The notes beneath the pieces are model-generated. The model was not told where the DNA came from, did not search any database, and was given only the letters and a program-made list of their open reading frames with translations. A stretch of DNA of 64,000 bases from a virus, in the IMG/VR virus record IMGVR_UViG_3300031257_000001, positions 40,327-104,326 of that record. One strand, given 5' to 3'. This document shows, in pieces, positions 50,212 to 58,855 of this stretch (position 1 is the stretch's first letter; each line of letters begins with the position of its first letter). Both the position numbers and the translations under genes were made by a program.

Positions 50212-50771
50212 GCCGTGCCGCGCGACATAGCTCCACGACAGCGGAGCATCTGACCCCGTTGTACGTCGTGGACGCTGCTAGGGAGGCGTTGGGTGGTGTC
50301 ATCGATGTGGACCCAGCGACCACCTTGAGGGCGAACCGGGACATTGGAGCCCGGTTCACCTTCACGCGCGACGAAAGCGGCATGAAGAACCGTTGGCCCG
50401 GCCACGTGTTCTTGAACCCGCCTGGAGGGACAGTCCAGACACGGCTGACCAAATCCAGTTCGGTCCTGTGGTGGGCGAAGCTGATGTTGGAGTGGACCAG
50501 AGGGCGGACGACCGCCGGCGTGTTCATCTGCTTCAGCGTGGAGATACTCCAAGCGGCACAGAAGGTTCGGCAGGTTCCGCAGCCGTTGGACTTCCCGTTG
50601 TGTGTCCCGGATCACCGCATCCCGTTCGACACGCTCGACAGTCGCGGCCGGCGCGTGTCACAGAAGGATCCGACGCACGCCAACGTCATCATCTACCTGC
50701 CATCAAGAGATGATCCAGGGGCCCTCCGGTTCCGCCGCGCATTCAAGGACATTGGGAGAGTGAGAACGTGA
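50208..50771 (+). CDS. Dam-like phage DNA N6-adenine methyltransferase
   Basis: 187 residues, GTG overlapping the previous stop. Matches the phage Dam family (usual 170-190 residues): EHLTPLYVVDAAREALGG, DVDPAT, the catalytic VFLNPPGG (NPPx motif), and WWAKLMLEW. Probably protects phage DNA from restriction or marks it. No partner endonuclease is seen. Confidence 0.75.
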   Translation: MSRAARHSSTTAEHLTPLYVVDAAREALGGVIDVDPATTLRANRDIGARFTFTRDESGMKNRWPGHVFLNPPGGTVQTRLTKSSSVLWWAKLMLEWTRGRTTAGVFICFSVEILQAAQKVRQVPQPLDFPLCVPDHRIPFDTLDSRGRRVSQKDPTHANVIIYLPSRDDPGALRFRRAFKDIGRVRT

Positions 50772-52678
50772 CGACCAGGCCCAAAAAGGCGATGAGGAAA
50801 ACAACCAAGAAGCCGAAGCCGAAGCCAAAGCCCGAGCCGCCCGGGCGCAGCCTGGAAGTTGAGGTGCTCGAAGGGATCCGCTCTGAGATTGGAGATGACG
50901 GGGCGCAATTGCTCGGGAGCGATGAGTTGAAGACCAAGATCAGGGGCGTCATCTCGACCCGCTGTATGACGCTGGACGCTGCCATCGGCCGCGGAGGGAT
51001 CCCGTTGTCACGCCTGACCATCCTCCACGGCGGCGAGGGGTGCATTGCATCAGGTGCGTTCATTCCAACAAATAGGGCCGGTAAAGGTGAATCATTCAAG
51101 ATTGAACATTTGGTTAAAATGTTCAACGGCGGAGTGTCGGGCGGCAAACGTTGGGATCGATCCATACCAACGATGGTTAGGGTCATGCAACCTGACGGGA
51201 CGATCAGGTTGGCGCGCTTGAAGCGCGCTTGGAGTTCCGGGAAGCGGGTTGTGTTTGAAGTGGCTACTTCTGCTGGCAGAAAACTAACAGCCACAGCCAA
51301 TCATCCGTTTTGGTCATACGTTGCCAATGATTGGGTGCGTTTGGATGCGTTGTCAATTGGCGAATGTGTGGCAGTCGAGGATGGACGACCAGCGAAAAGG
51401 AAAACACTATCAGTGAGACTGCGGGACAAATATGTCAAATTGAAGAACCACCCGTATGCATGTGCAAGGAACAGCGATTCCATTGTTGCTTACCACCGTT
51501 TGGTGTACGAGGCACATGTCAATGGGGTGGACGTCAACAAATTCATAGCGCAAATTCGTAGTGGCAATCTGTCTGGGTGTGTGTTTTTTGATCCATCTGT
51601 GTTTGTTGTTCACCACAAGAATGGCGACCATTCTGACAACACAGTTGGCAATCTGGAATTGCTAACTCATTTTGCACACAGGATAAGGCACATTCCAGAT
51701 TGGGCAAAAAACATCGAAGTCCATGCCAAGCCGGAAAGAATTGTGGCTGTTCGTGAGTGTGGTGCGATGGAAACATATGATCTTGAAATCGATCTGGACG
51801 AACCGAATGGGCAACCGAATTTTGTTGCTAATGGGTTCGTGGTACACAACTCGGGCAAGACCACAGTGGCGCTCCACCTCGTTGCTGAAGTACAGGCACA
51901 GGGCGGCGTGGCCGTGTACATCGACAAGGAGTACAAGCTGGATCCGGACTATGCCACTGCCATCGGCGTGGACATCAATCGGCTGATCATCAGCCAGCCG
52001 CGTTCCCTGGAGCAGGTCCTTGGGGCCATCAAGAAGGCCATTGCCATCGCGGCAGCAGCCCGCCGGCGAACGGGGAAGCGTGTCCCCATCCTCGTCATCC
52101 TGGACTCCATCAACGCGGCCACGGCAAAGGCACGCTTGGAAGGTGACGAGGGCGCCAGCCACATCGCGCCGGAAGCGCGACTTTGGTCAGGGCACCTCCC
52201 GGCCATCATTGAAGAGTGCTCCAAAGAGGATGTGGCATTGGTCCTTGTCAGCCAGGTTCGCTCCAAGATCGGCGTGATGTTCGGGAGCAACGAGGACATG
52301 GCCGGCGGGAATGCTCCGCGATTCTACGCCAGCCTGATCGTCTACATCAAGCGGGTTGGAACCCACAAGCGCGACGGCGAGAAGAAAGCCAACATCATCG
52401 AGGCCGAGTGCAAGAAGAATCAGATCGGGCCGCCCTTCCGCAAGGGAAAGTTCCTGTTGGAATATGGCAAGGGAATCGACTGGGAGCACTCGCTGATCCT
52501 CCAGGCGGAGGCGACTGGCGACGTCCAAACCAAGGGCTCGTGGTTGAACTTTGATGGCGAGCGGATTGGCCAAGGACGCGACGCTGCCGCAGACAATCTG
52601 CGCAAGAACAAGAGCTGGGCAGAAGACATCGAACGGGCCGTCAGGGTCTCATTGGGATGGGATGAAGAAGCAGCATGA
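50768..52678 (+). CDS. recA: RecA/UvsX recombinase interrupted by an intein in the P-loop
   Basis: 636-residue precursor, 366 after splicing, typical RecA size. Extein parts join as HGGEG|SGKTTVALHLVAE (Walker A), then VYIDKEYKLDP, Walker B VPILVILDSINAA (about 440 in precursor) and VSQVRSKIGVMFGSNEDMAGGNAPRFYAS (L2). The N-terminus is Lys/Pro-rich. The intein disrupts ATP binding until removed. Followed by SbcD and SbcC genes. Strand exchange and recombination-dependent replication. Confidence 0.9.
   Translation: MTTRPKKAMRKTTKKPKPKPKPEPPGRSLEVEVLEGIRSEIGDDGAQLLGSDELKTKIRGVISTRCMTLDAAIGRGGIPLSRLTILHGGEGCIASGAFIPTNRAGKGESFKIEHLVKMFNGGVSGGKRWDRSIPTMVRVMQPDGTIRLARLKRAWSSGKRVVFEVATSAGRKLTATANHPFWSYVANDWVRLDALSIGECVAVEDGRPAKRKTLSVRLRDKYVKLKNHPYACARNSDSIVAYHRLVYEAHVNGVDVNKFIAQIRSGNLSGCVFFDPSVFVVHHKNGDHSDNTVGNLELLTHFAHRIRHIPDWAKNIEVHAKPERIVAVRECGAMETYDLEIDLDEPNGQPNFVANGFVVHNSGKTTVALHLVAEVQAQGGVAVYIDKEYKLDPDYATAIGVDINRLIISQPRSLEQVLGAIKKAIAIAAAARRRTGKRVPILVILDSINAATAKARLEGDEGASHIAPEARLWSGHLPAIIEECSKEDVALVLVSQVRSKIGVMFGSNEDMAGGNAPRFYASLIVYIKRVGTHKRDGEKKANIIEAECKKNQIGPPFRKGKFLLEYGKGIDWEHSLILQAEATGDVQTKGSWLNFDGERIGQGRDAAADNLRKNKSWAEDIERAVRVSLGWDEEAA
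51041..51850 (+). mobile_element. RecA intein with HNH-type endonuclease
   Basis: 270 residues inside the Walker A loop. Cys1 (CIASGAFIPTNR), block B LTATANHPFWS, an HNH domain (YHRLVYEAHVNGVD, VFVVHHKNGDHSDNTVGNL), block F YDLEIDLDEPNGQPNFVANG, terminal VVHN and Ser+1. More AT-rich than the flanking exteins, indicating separate origin. Confidence 0.9.
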
Positions 52679-53801
52679 CAGATTCCGGGCGTTGTTGACA
52701 GCTGATTTGCACATGTCCAACACGCTCCCGCATTCGCGGCCGGCGACGGACGATGGCATTACCGACCGACTACTGGATCAGCAAAAGCTCTGGACGGAGA
52801 TCCACGCCAGTGCTGAAGAGCACGAGGTGGACGCCACATTTGTCTTGGGCGACCTGTTTGACAGTAGCCTCGTGGACCCCGCCACGCTCATCGTCACATC
52901 GGAAGCGTTGAAGGCCACCCCGGTCCCCATGTACATCTTGCCTGGGAACCACGAGGCGAACGGCGAGCTGTTCATCAGCGGAGCATTCGCGCATCTGGGC
53001 GCTGACAAGATCATCTACTTGGGTGGGGCCGACCCGAAGGGATACCAGATCAGCGATTGGCTCCGGTTCTGGCCGATGGACTACAGCACGCCGGAGCGCT
53101 TGATGAAGCGTATCACTGATGCGATGGACTACATGGCATTCGGTCGGAAGCCGGCGGAGGTGGCGTTGCTACACCACAGCATCGTCGGTTGCTCGCACTT
53201 CGGTTGGACGTGTGACGATGGCGTCCTGGCTGATGACGTGTGCGAACCGTTCGACTGGGTGTTCACGGGGCACTTCCACGAGCACCAAGCGTTCGGGCCC
53301 GAGGAGAAGGGCATGTACCTCGGAGCGCCGATGCACCACCGGTTCGATGACGTCGGGCGCTCCGCCGGCTGGTGGATCATGGATTGGAAGCACCGATCGG
53401 GGAAGGTGTCGTTGGACGCCAAGTTCATCCCGTCCAGCGCTCCGCGCTTCCACGCTGTGAAGTGGAGCGGGAAGTCAAGCCTGAAGGGGGTCAAGGCGAA
53501 GCCTGGCGACTATGTGCGGCTGATTGTGGAGGCGACGCACGCGGAGTGGACCAAGCTCAAGCCGGGCGTGAGCGCGGCCGTCGGGCGACTCCGCGAGGCC
53601 GGTGTGCGTGCTTCGTGGAAGCACAAGCCTGAGTACCATCACGGCCGCCGGCTGAAGGGGAAGGCAACCAGGGTTGGATCTGTTGACTTCATCGATGCCA
53701 TCGATGCCTACCTGGGGGCGCCCGACGTGGACACCTCCGGGTTGAGTCTCAAGAAGCTCAGGAGGCTGGGACGCGAGTTGTTGGAGGAAGCTGGTGATTG
53801 A
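52662..53801 (+). CDS. sbcD: SbcD/Mre11-like DNA nuclease
   Basis: 379 residues from ATG 52662, 17 bases into the RecA end. Calcineurin-like phosphoesterase motifs: LTADLHMSN, FVLGDLFDSSL, PGNHEANGE, LLHHSIVG and FTGHFHEHQAFG. Works as a complex with the SbcC-like ATPase whose gene overlaps its stop, trimming DNA ends and hairpins. Equivalent to T4 gp47. Confidence 0.88.
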   Translation: MKKQHDRFRALLTADLHMSNTLPHSRPATDDGITDRLLDQQKLWTEIHASAEEHEVDATFVLGDLFDSSLVDPATLIVTSEALKATPVPMYILPGNHEANGELFISGAFAHLGADKIIYLGGADPKGYQISDWLRFWPMDYSTPERLMKRITDAMDYMAFGRKPAEVALLHHSIVGCSHFGWTCDDGVLADDVCEPFDWVFTGHFHEHQAFGPEEKGMYLGAPMHHRFDDVGRSAGWWIMDWKHRSGKVSLDAKFIPSSAPRFHAVKWSGKSSLKGVKAKPGDYVRLIVEATHAEWTKLKPGVSAAVGRLREAGVRASWKHKPEYHHGRRLKGKATRVGSVDFIDAIDAYLGAPDVDTSGLSLKKLRRLGRELLEEAGD

Positions 53802-55683
53802 GTCCGTTGAGGCAGAGGACTTCTGTTGCTTCGAGCACATGAAGCTTGGCCTGTCCGATCGTGGCTTGGTGTGGCTTGGCGGAGTCAACCACGACTCCGA
53901 GGCAGCCGACTCCAACGGCTCCGGGAAGTCCACGGTGTTCAAGGCTCTGGGCTGGGGTTTGTTCGGCGAGACCATCGACAAGGACAATGGCGATGGCGTC
54001 ATCCGCGACGGCGCCAAGTGTGCTACGGTCTGCGTGGGGCTCGCCGGCGGTTGGACCGTCGTGCGCACCCGTCGCAAGGCACAGCCTCGCATCAAGCTCC
54101 TGCGTCCGGGTGGCAAGGAATTCAGCGGCGGGAAGGGCGAGATCCAGGAGCACATCACCGAGCTGGTCGGTATGGATTGGGACACATTCAGAAACACAAT
54201 CCTGTATGGGCAGGGCGACCACAAGCGCTTCTTGGCTTCCAAGGACGGCGACCGCAAGGACATCCTCCACAAGATTCTCCGAACGCGACGGTTCGCCAGC
54301 GCTCACGCAATCACCGCGGAGCGGAACCGCGTTGCCAAGCGCAAGTCTGCCGCGCACTTGGAGAAAGTCAGAACGCTAACCGCCCGGATTGAAGAGCACG
54401 ATCTGGACGATCTGAAGTCGCGAATCGACTCATGGGAGGAAGCTCGCCAGGAGCGCGTGAGGCGTGCCAAGCAGAAGGCACGCGAGCAGACCGCAGAGGC
54501 CAAGCGGATTGCCAGCGAGGCGCCTGACACATCCTCGCTGGAGACCCGCCTGTCCACGGCCACAACCCAGCACGACGCTGCCAAGAGGCTGGCAGACCAG
54601 GTTGAGGCGTTGGGTCGTGACCTCGATGCTGCTCGCGAGGCATTGGGCGATGATCGGGCGGCCCATCATGTTGAACGGTCCAAGTTGGAAGCGGCGAGGG
54701 CCGCGCTGGCGAAGCTGGAAGGCGCCGAACGGTGCCCAGTGTGTAACAGCAAATTGGCGGAGGGCGACGCTGCGAGACACGTGGGCGAGATTGAATCCAC
54801 CCGAGATGTGCTGGTGGCGAGCGCCAACGCACTCGCCGGGAGCGTTCGTGAGAGCGAGCTCAAGGCAGCAGGCATTGAAGAGCGGTATGACGAAGCCAAG
54901 CGCGCCGAACGGGAGATGTCACGCCTGGGCATCCTCAAGGTGCGGCTGAAGGCGGAGCTTGAGACCGCCAAGGCGACAGCGAAGTTGTCAAAGGCAGCCC
55001 GCGATGAGGCCAGGGCCGCGTTGGAGTCAGCTCGGGAGATAGCGGGCGAAGACAATCCATACAGCGAGCACCACGCGCGTGCCAAGGCCAAGGTTGACAA
55101 GTTCACGGCCCAGAAGGCTGATGAGCAGGGGAAGGCCGACGACATCGAGTGCGACCGCGCCCATTTGGAGTTCTGGGTCCGTGGATTCGGGCCCGCCGGG
55201 CTCCCCAGCTTCGTTCTGGATGTGGTGATGCCGATGCTCACAGAGCGCGCCAACCACTACCTCGATGCGCTCGCTGACGGCGACATCGCCATGATGTTCT
55301 CCACGCAGCGTGAGCTCAAGAGCGCGGCCGGCGAGTACAGGGATGAGATCAGCGTCACCTGGGAGATTGAAGGCGCCTCCGGGCATCCGCCCTCCGGAGG
55401 ACAGTCCAAGAAAATGGAGATTGCCACCGACCTGGCGTTGATGGATCTGGCCGCCGGCGAGTCACGCCCGGACCTCCTGCTGCTGGATGAAGTTTTCGAC
55501 GGCTTGGACGCAGAAGGCCGGACGCGAGTTGCCAAGCTGCTTCACAACTTGCGGAGTGTCCGTCGCACAATATTTGTCGTTAGCCATGACATTGGCGTTA
55601 GGGAACTTTTTGAGCGTTCCGTGGTCGCGGTGAAGCATGGTGGCGTTTCCATGTTGGTTGACGAGACCAGCAGTAAAAGTTAG
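53794..55683 (+). CDS. sbcC: SbcC/Rad50-like ATPase
   Basis: 629 residues from GTG. Walker A SNGSGKSTVFKALGWG (about 40), then coiled coil (about 190-290), zinc hook CPVCNSKL (about 313), a second coil, ABC signature PSGGQSKKMEIATDLALMDL (about 530), and Walker B LLLLDEVFDGLDAEG. Compact like T4 gp46 rather than E. coli SbcC (1048 residues). Pairs with the upstream nuclease. Confidence 0.9.
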   Translation: MIESVEAEDFCCFEHMKLGLSDRGLVWLGGVNHDSEAADSNGSGKSTVFKALGWGLFGETIDKDNGDGVIRDGAKCATVCVGLAGGWTVVRTRRKAQPRIKLLRPGGKEFSGGKGEIQEHITELVGMDWDTFRNTILYGQGDHKRFLASKDGDRKDILHKILRTRRFASAHAITAERNRVAKRKSAAHLEKVRTLTARIEEHDLDDLKSRIDSWEEARQERVRRAKQKAREQTAEAKRIASEAPDTSSLETRLSTATTQHDAAKRLADQVEALGRDLDAAREALGDDRAAHHVERSKLEAARAALAKLEGAERCPVCNSKLAEGDAARHVGEIESTRDVLVASANALAGSVRESELKAAGIEERYDEAKRAEREMSRLGILKVRLKAELETAKATAKLSKAARDEARAALESAREIAGEDNPYSEHHARAKAKVDKFTAQKADEQGKADDIECDRAHLEFWVRGFGPAGLPSFVLDVVMPMLTERANHYLDALADGDIAMMFSTQRELKSAAGEYRDEISVTWEIEGASGHPPSGGQSKKMEIATDLALMDLAAGESRPDLLLLDEVFDGLDAEGRTRVAKLLHNLRSVRRTIFVVSHDIGVRELFERSVVAVKHGGVSMLVDETSSKS

Positions 55684-55685
55684 TC

Positions 55686-56321
55686 ATGGCATGGACGAAG
55701 GAGCAACGAGTAGCACAGGCTGCAAGGATGAGAGCGCGCATGGCGGACCCGGAGCAACGTAAGCGTCTGTCTGATTCCACTAGGAGGCGCATGGCGGACC
55801 CGGCGGCCAAGGAGCGTCTTTCAAAGTTCCAAAAATCGCGCCAGGCAATTCATGGCAATCCCATGAAAGACCGCAGCCGTCCTGATTTGGCAAAGTACAA
55901 TCGGGAGCGAGTTGGGACTGAAGCGTACCAGTCCACCAAGGAATTGGTCGCCAAGCACAACCGGGAGCGCGCGAAAGATCCTGATTTCATCGCAAGGTTG
56001 TCTGGTCCGAACAGCTATCTGTGGAGCGGAGGTGCAGATCCTGGTCGCGGATACTATGGAGCTGATTGGCGCAGAATCTCCAAGCGAATCATCGAGAGGG
56101 ACGGAGTCTGTTGTCGTCGTTGCAACTCCAGGGACCAATTGGCCGTTCATCACATCATTCCGTTTTCCGTGGTTATGTGCCACGATGACGCGAATTTGGT
56201 GACGCTCTGTCGTTCCTGCCATTCCACAGTTCATTGTGCCATCGCTGCTGCATTCAGCGCCGGAACAGCAGGCGACATATATAAGCTAATTCTTCAAAAG
56301 GTCTTGGAGGAAGTAGCATGA
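55686..56321 (+). CDS. Free-standing HNH homing endonuclease
   Basis: 211 residues. N-terminal repeated basic helices (QAARMRARMADPEQRKRLSD, RRRMADPAAKERLSKFQ), DNA-binding NUMOD-type repeats, then a C-terminal HNH: RRISKRIIERDGVCCRRCNSR, LAVHHIIPF, NLVTLCRSCHSTVH. AT-richer than its neighbours. Sits between SbcC and a small gene without breaking either, as intergenic homing genes do. Confidence 0.82.
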   Translation: MAWTKEQRVAQAARMRARMADPEQRKRLSDSTRRRMADPAAKERLSKFQKSRQAIHGNPMKDRSRPDLAKYNRERVGTEAYQSTKELVAKHNRERAKDPDFIARLSGPNSYLWSGGADPGRGYYGADWRRISKRIIERDGVCCRRCNSRDQLAVHHIIPFSVVMCHDDANLVTLCRSCHSTVHCAIAAAFSAGTAGDIYKLILQKVLEEVA

Positions 56322-56521
56322 CGACGGAAGTGACACGGCAAATGCGGAGGGCAGGTGTGCTGTTCGTCCGCATCACGAAGTCTGTTGAGGGCGAGGACGG
56401 CGCGGCCGCCATGTCGGCAATTTGCTATGCGCTCATCGCGTGCGCCAAAGCCATCAGCGTCACCAAGGAGCAGGTCCACGACGCCATCGAAAAGTCGTGG
56501 GACATGAAGCTGGGAGGATGA
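56318..56521 (+). CDS. Small protein of unknown function
   Basis: 67 residues, overlapping both neighbours by 4 bases. Mostly helical with a hydrophobic middle (AAAMSAICYALIACAKAI) and charged ends. Not clearly membrane-spanning. No family recognised. Confidence 0.45.
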   Translation: MTTEVTRQMRRAGVLFVRITKSVEGEDGAAAMSAICYALIACAKAISVTKEQVHDAIEKSWDMKLGG

Positions 56522-56738
56522 CTGCCGGAACTGTTTGCCCGAGGTGCGGTGGCGACCTCCAACGGGTGCTCAAGGTCGAGCACGGGATCAATTTGTTGAC
56601 CGTGGACGGCGAGGACCAGCGCAACGACCTCGGGACATCGAGCCGGATGATCCGGCCGATGACGATGCCTATTGGGATGGCCTGGAGGCAGGAATGGAGG
56701 ATGGCGATGGGACGTGTGGTGAAGATGATCACGGTTGA
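56518..56738 (+). CDS. Small zinc-ribbon protein with an apparent single-base frameshift
   Basis: From ATG 56518 the frame reads TAGTVCPRCGGDLQRVLKVE and on to EDQRNDLG. In the next frame, after GGG at 56632-56634, the sequence becomes a plausible acidic end (DIEPDDPADDDAYWDGLEAG, then EDGDGTCGEDDHG) stopping at TGA 56736-56738. One extra G in the G-run would join them to a 73-residue protein. Without it, the 56518 frame runs on into the next gene and its middle looks random. Sequencing error, real frameshift mutation or programmed slip are possible. Confidence 0.45.
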
Positions 56739-56976
56739 GATCACTCCTGATTGTGTCAAACAAGACAAGCCGGCGAAACTGGACGACTGGTACAGGAATG
56801 TGGCGAAGCCCATCGAGTCCGGGCTGGATACGCTTGATATCGGTCACGAACGCACCAAGCTAGAGTGGAGATTCAAGAAGCCCATCAAGCTGTACACAGC
56901 CAGGTCGCTTCATTGCGGAATGGGCGCGTTCATTGCCTCGCGCGTCAATTTGCTTCCGCTCGATGAGAGCTTGTGA
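56719..56976 (+). CDS. Small protein of unknown function
   Basis: 85 residues from GTG 56719 (ATG 56725 also possible). It shares its frame with 56518, so without a G insertion the two would be one 152-residue fusion. Segments KMITVEITPDCVKQDKPAKL and KLEWRFKKPIKLYTARSLHCG look like a normal small globular protein. No motif. Confidence 0.4.
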   Translation: MKMITVEITPDCVKQDKPAKLDDWYRNVAKPIESGLDTLDIGHERTKLEWRFKKPIKLYTARSLHCGMGAFIASRVNLLPLDESL

Positions 56977-56977
56977 G

Positions 56978-57226
56978 GTGAAATCCAAGCCCAAAACCGT
57001 TGGAGAGGTGCTTGGCGATCTCACGAAGCCCAAGGACGTGGAACCGCCCGATGGTCCGTGCTTGGTCCAAGCGCTGCTCTATGAGCTGATGCGTGACCAC
57101 GTTCCACCGGGGGTCATCGAAGGAATCATGTCACGCCAGGAGGAATACAGGGGCCAAGCGTTCGTGTACAGCAACAAGCACCTGGCGCGATATGCCATGG
57201 AGCTGGCGGAGCGTCTGAAGGGATAG
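56978..57226 (+). CDS. Small soluble protein of unknown function
   Basis: 82 residues from GTG 56978; ATG 56963 would add 5 and overlap the previous gene by 14 bases. Charged and helical, with AFVYSNKHLARYAMELAERLKG at the end. Lies six bases before the RuvC-like gene. Confidence 0.45.
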   Translation: MKSKPKTVGEVLGDLTKPKDVEPPDGPCLVQALLYELMRDHVPPGVIEGIMSRQEEYRGQAFVYSNKHLARYAMELAERLKG

Positions 57227-57231
57227 GGCGG

Positions 57232-58038
57232 ATGAGAGTCCAAGGATGGGACATCAGTTTGAACCACGGGGCCGTGACGGAGCTCACCGACGGCGAGCTG
57301 ACCGGCTTCTGGTACTACACCGATGTGGCCGGGAGCGCCCTCCGCTCCGCGAAGCACGGGTTCAGGCTGGTGCTCCCGCCCAAGGGTGACCGACAGAGCA
57401 AGGCGATGATCCGGCTGGCGTGGGTGGAGAAGTGGTTGGACAAGATCACCCTCGTTCCCCGCCGGCCCGACTGCGTTGGAATTGAGGATTATGCCATCAG
57501 GGCGGAACAGGGCGCCCACTACCTCGGTGAGGTGGGAGGGGTGGCCCGGCTCCTGTGCTGGTTCCGCGGTGTGCGCTTCCGTCTCCACGATCCGATCAGC
57601 GCCAAGATGTTCGTGACGCATGACGGGACCGCGCAGAAGGACCTGGTGGAAGAGTGCGTGTTGGGGCGCTGGGGCAAGGACTTCTCCAAGTACAACCCGC
57701 CGTCGCCCAAGAACCCGAAGCACAAGCAGAGCCGGCGGACCTCCGAGGACCTGGCAGATGCCTATGGGCTGGCCAAGCTCGTGGAGACGGAAGCGCACAT
57801 CAGGACCGGGGAACTCACGCTGAAGGGCCTGGCACATGACCAGGAGCGCAAGGTGTTCAACCGGGTGACCAAGACGTACCCCACGAGCTTGCTCGACCGA
57901 GACTGGATTCACAATCCGTCAGGCGGGTTCGGTTCCCCGGACGCAGTGAAGATTCGTGTGGCCCGTTCGCTTTCGCGGGCCGTGGATGTTGGAAACGTGA
58001 AGATGGAGCGCTTCTTGCGCAGATTGTTGGGAGAGTGA
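57232..58038 (+). CDS. RuvC-like Holliday junction resolvase
   Basis: 268 residues. RNase H-fold acidic residues: first Asp in QGWDISLNHGAV, Glu in DCVGIEDYAIRAEQGAHYLGE, last Asp in TSEDLADAYGLAKL (about 178). Longer than E. coli RuvC (173) with about 70 extra C-terminal residues. Would resolve branched DNA before packaging, together with UvsW, RecA and SbcCD homologues. Confidence 0.7.
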   Translation: MRVQGWDISLNHGAVTELTDGELTGFWYYTDVAGSALRSAKHGFRLVLPPKGDRQSKAMIRLAWVEKWLDKITLVPRRPDCVGIEDYAIRAEQGAHYLGEVGGVARLLCWFRGVRFRLHDPISAKMFVTHDGTAQKDLVEECVLGRWGKDFSKYNPPSPKNPKHKQSRRTSEDLADAYGLAKLVETEAHIRTGELTLKGLAHDQERKVFNRVTKTYPTSLLDRDWIHNPSGGFGSPDAVKIRVARSLSRAVDVGNVKMERFLRRLLGE

Positions 58039-58039
58039 C

Positions 58040-58291
58040 ATGGAACAGGATGCTGACAGGATGGCAGAGGAGCTCAGCGATGCCATCGCCATCGGCGACT
58101 TCGAGCCGAGCGATTGGGAGGCTGAATTTGTAGACTCCATCACGGAGCAGCTTGCCGATGGCAAGACGCTGACCGAAACCCAGGTGGAGAAGCTCACCGA
58201 GGTGTACGAAAAAGCGCTGGGAAGCGACTGGTGCGCTGCTACGTCCAAACCCGCTTCTCATCCAGCACGCCGCATGGCATCCAGGCGTTGA
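58040..58291 (+). CDS. Small acidic protein of unknown function
   Basis: 83 residues starting 2 bases after the RuvC-like stop. Acidic and helical for the first 55 residues (EELSDAIAIGDFEPSDWEAEF, TETQVEKLTEVYEKAL), then a basic Ser/Ala end. No family recognised. Acidic-helical small proteins next to nucleases can be inhibitors or DNA mimics, but this is speculation. Confidence 0.45.
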   Translation: MEQDADRMAEELSDAIAIGDFEPSDWEAEFVDSITEQLADGKTLTETQVEKLTEVYEKALGSDWCAATSKPASHPARRMASRR

Positions 58292-58293
58292 AG

Positions 58294-58674
58294 ATGTACC
58301 ATCGCGCGGTGACGCTGGTGGAGCGGGTTCCGGTGGAACTGGGCGAACATGTGCGCTGTCATGAGCTTGCTCGTGCGGTCGGAAAGATCTTGGGGCTTCC
58401 ATATCAGGATGGAAGGTTTGAAGCCGTGGAGCACACATGGCTGTGGGCGCTCCCGGGTTGGGAGTTCAGAGCGGAAGGCAGGAATGATCCGGGCGCTCCG
58501 CCGCCTGTTCTCGATGTGTACGTGCCGGGCGCCCTTCCACAGGTCCAGCTCGTGGATTGGGAGCATTGGGGGCTGCCATACAAGCGCATCTACGTGCCAG
58601 GCCCGGAGCGCGACGACATCGACATGGCATTGGTCAGGACACTGGTTGGAGAGATGGTGCCACATGAGGGCTGA
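58294..58674 (+). CDS. Small protein of unknown function
   Basis: 126 residues from ATG 58294. A GTG at 58231 would extend it by 21 residues into the previous gene. Contains VRCHELARAVGKILGLPYQDG, then a Trp/Pro-rich second half (EHTWLWALPGWEF, VLDVYVPGALPQVQLVDWEHW). Looks like a folded cytosolic protein, perhaps ligand binding. Its end overlaps the NUMOD ORF by 11 bases. Confidence 0.5.
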   Translation: MYHRAVTLVERVPVELGEHVRCHELARAVGKILGLPYQDGRFEAVEHTWLWALPGWEFRAEGRNDPGAPPPVLDVYVPGALPQVQLVDWEHWGLPYKRIYVPGPERDDIDMALVRTLVGEMVPHEG

Positions 58675-58855
58675 AACAAGGCGTTTGCTGTCAGAAGCAG
58701 CCAAAGCGTCGTTTGCCTCCGGACGTATCAATCCCATGAAGGGGGTGAAACGTACCGATTTGAGCGACAGGATCAAGTCGAGTCTGGCCAAGGAGACACG
58801 TTGGCGTCTCATCCGAATCAAAACTTGCACAATGGGAGCATTCCATGCGCGCTGA
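58664..58855 (+). CDS. NUMOD3-like DNA-binding fragment of a homing endonuclease
   Basis: 63 residues. The pattern TRRLLSEAAKASFASG, NPMKGVKRTDLSDRIKSSLA matches the repeated NUMOD3 helix motifs that follow GIY-YIG domains, yet no nuclease domain precedes it. Overlaps the previous gene by 11 bases and the FEN gene by 11. I infer a leftover of a homing gene, possibly now only a coupling peptide between two genes. Confidence 0.5.
   Translation: MRAETRRLLSEAAKASFASGRINPMKGVKRTDLSDRIKSSLAKETRWRLIRIKTCTMGAFHAR

Noticed and set aside
49425-50615. Serine-rich reverse-strand frame opposite the SSB-like tail
   Set aside because: Same artefact from GAT/GAG repeats. The forward gene overlaps neatly with neighbours.
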